From Bog-532 sp036495425 (GTDB lineage: Bacteria; Actinomycetota; Actinomycetes; Streptosporangiales; Streptosporangiaceae), in contig DASXMW010000176.1 of NCBI GenBank assembly GCA_036495425.1, forward strand, positions 1-5,849: a stretch of DNA of 5,849 nucleotides. The letters run 5' to 3'. Below, piece after piece: positions 4,768-5,849 of the stretch (position 1 is its first letter; every line of letters starts with the position of its first letter). The notes under the pieces are model-generated. The model was given only the letters and a program-made list of their open reading frames with translations, ran no database searches and was not told the DNA's origin. Position numbers and translations under genes: made by a program.

Positions 4768-5849
4768 GACCCGAACGAGACCGAGTCGGACTCGGCGTCG
4801 TCCGGGCCCGCCTCGTCCGGGCCCACCTCGTCCTGGTCCGCCCCGCGGCCGGCCGCGTCCGGGGCCAGCGGCAGCGTGATCCGGAACGTCGCGCCCTGGC
4901 CCGGCTCCGACTCCACCGTGGCCGTGCCGCCGTGCGCCGCCACCAGCGCGCTGACGATGGCCAGGCCGAGCCCGCTGCCGCCGCTACTCCGGTTCCGGTG
5001 CGTGTCGGCCCGGTAGAAGCGTTCGAACACCCGCTGGGCCTGCTCCGGCGTCAGCCCCGGCCCCTGGTCAGCCACCTCCAGGATCGCCGCCGGGACCGAC
5101 GGGGCCGGGGTGCCGGGGACCGGCGCGCGGCCCGGCAGCAGGCCGGAGCGGAGCCGCACGTCGACCGGGCTGCCGTCCGGGGTGTACTTCAGGGCGTTGC
5201 TGGTCAGGTTGCCGATGACCTGCCGCAGCCGGGCTTCGTCCCCGTTGACCAGGAACGCCTGGCCCGGCTCGACGTCCAGCTTGACCGGCCGCCCCGGGGC
5301 GATCATCCGGGTGTCCTGCACCGCGTCCGCCGCCAGCACCAGCAGGTCGACCGGCCGGTGCTCGATCGGTCGCTGCTGGTCCATCCGGGCCAGCAGCAAC
5401 AGGTCCTCGACCAGCACGCCCATCCGGGCGGCCTCACCCTCGACCCGCTGCATGATCCGGTCCAGGTCCTCGGCGGCCAGGCTGCCGCGGCTGCCCTCCT
5501 CCGGGCTGACGACTCCGCCGCGCTGCCGGTAGTACTCGGCGAAGCCCCGGATCGCGGTGATCGGCGTCCGCAACTCGTGGCTGGCGTCGGCGACGAACCG
5601 GCGCATGCGGTCCTCGGACTGGACCGCGGCCGCTTCCGACTCCTGCTGGGCGTGGAACGCGTTCTCGATCTGGGTCAGCATGGTGTTGATCGACTGGCCG
5701 AGCCGGCCCACCTCGGTGCGCGGATCCCGGTCGGGCACCCGGCGGTCCAGGTGCCCGGCCGCGATGTCCTGGGCGGTCTCCTCGATGTCGTCCAGCGGCC
5801 GCAGGTTGGTCCGCACCACGGCCACGCTGACCACGGCCAGCCCGAGCAT
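4764..5849 (-). CDS. Sensor histidine kinase, partial (N-terminus outside the window)
   Basis: This is the cytoplasmic part of a membrane-bound two-component sensor kinase. At least 361 residues lie in the window. The ATG at the very edge is probably internal, because the first 12 residues look like the end of the second membrane helix and the sensor domain is missing. Order, numbered from the edge: HAMP domain (about 13-65), DHp domain with H-box FVADASHELRTPITAIRGF (phospho-acceptor H91), then an HATPase_c domain. The latter shows N-box RLRQVIGNLTSNALKYTPDG (N214, N218), G1 box DQGPG (D261-G265), F-box VFERFYR and G2 box SGGSGLGLAIV (290-299). All key residues are present, so it should be active. 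A Pro-rich loop (about 236-253) lengthens the ATPase domain before the G1 box. The acidic C-terminal tail (about 330-361) contains short repeats. The H-box and helix sequences resemble the PhoR/TrcS group of actinobacterial kinases. The signal is unknown. A response-regulator gene would be expected upstream, beyond base 5849. Confidence 0.95.
   Translation of the reverse strand: MLGLAVVSVAVVRTNLRPLDDIEETAQDIAAGHLDRRVPDRDPRTEVGRLGQSINTMLTQIENAFHAQQESEAAAVQSEDRMRRFVADASHELRTPITAIRGFAEYYRQRGGVVSPEEGSRGSLAAEDLDRIMQRVEGEAARMGVLVEDLLLLARMDQQRPIEHRPVDLLVLAADAVQDTRMIAPGRPVKLDVEPGQAFLVNGDEARLRQVIGNLTSNALKYTPDGSPVDVRLRSGLLPGRAPVPGTPAPSVPAAILEVADQGPGLTPEQAQRVFERFYRADTHRNRSSGGSGLGLAIVSALVAAHGGTATVESEPGQGATFRITLPLAPDAAGRGADQDEVGPDEAGPDDAESDSVSFGS
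4798..4842 (-). repeat. Three tandem 15-bp units in the histidine kinase tail
   Basis: Units start at 4798, 4813 and 4828 (+ strand TCGTCCGGGCCCGCC and variants). Unit 2 differs from unit 1 at one base and unit 3 at two. On the minus strand they encode acidic pentapeptides of the type VGPDE and AGPDD, downstream of the ATPase domain. The array keeps the reading frame, so copy-number change would alter only tail length. Confidence 0.75.

Noticed and set aside
5847..5849. ATG at the right edge as the true start of the histidine kinase
   Set aside because: It would leave the protein with half a membrane helix and no sensor region ahead of the HAMP domain. The gene almost certainly continues outside the window.

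Overview
The window is very GC-rich, with coding codons almost always ending in G or C, and long spurious open frames on both strands. It has the look of a chromosomal segment from a high-GC actinomycete. The gene families fit this: a prodomain-less S53 peptidase, an OafA/ExoZ-type acyltransferase, a low-molecular-weight phosphatase paired with a fructosamine kinase, and a PhoR/TrcS-like histidine kinase. Nothing allows a confident genus. I see no mobile element, tRNA, rRNA or CRISPR array.

Layout. Bases 1-90 are a 5' leader with no supported gene. Bases 91-1656 (+) encode a secreted sedolisin-family (S53) serine-carboxyl peptidase with all catalytic residues present but no classical activation prodomain. 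The gap 1657-1786 holds a bulged hairpin with a T-rich tail (likely terminator), a second inverted repeat and a possible leaderless promoter. Bases 1787-3172 (+) encode an integral-membrane acyltransferase-3 protein. The gap 3173-3268 holds a strong GC hairpin. Bases 3269-3811 (+) encode a low-molecular-weight protein tyrosine phosphatase, followed after 5 bases by a fructosamine-kinase-family protein (3817-4767, +). A sensor histidine kinase (4764-5849, -) converges on the kinase gene and is cut by the right edge of the window.

How the genes work together. The only functional unit I can argue for is the phosphatase-kinase pair. Low-molecular-weight phosphatases can remove the 5-phosphate from ribulosamine-5-phosphate adducts on proteins, and fructosamine/ribulosamine 3-kinases then phosphorylate the sugar at C3 so that it falls off. 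The near-zero spacing suggests a two-step protein deglycation operon. The peptidase and acyltransferase are both envelope or secreted functions but appear to be separate transcription units. The histidine kinase is a separate, oppositely directed gene whose partner response regulator would be expected beyond base 5849. Overall this is mostly an ordinary chromosomal region. The points worth a second look are the deglycation pair, a duplicated low-complexity insert in the kinase's nucleotide-binding lobe, the prodomain-less peptidase, and the intergenic hairpins.
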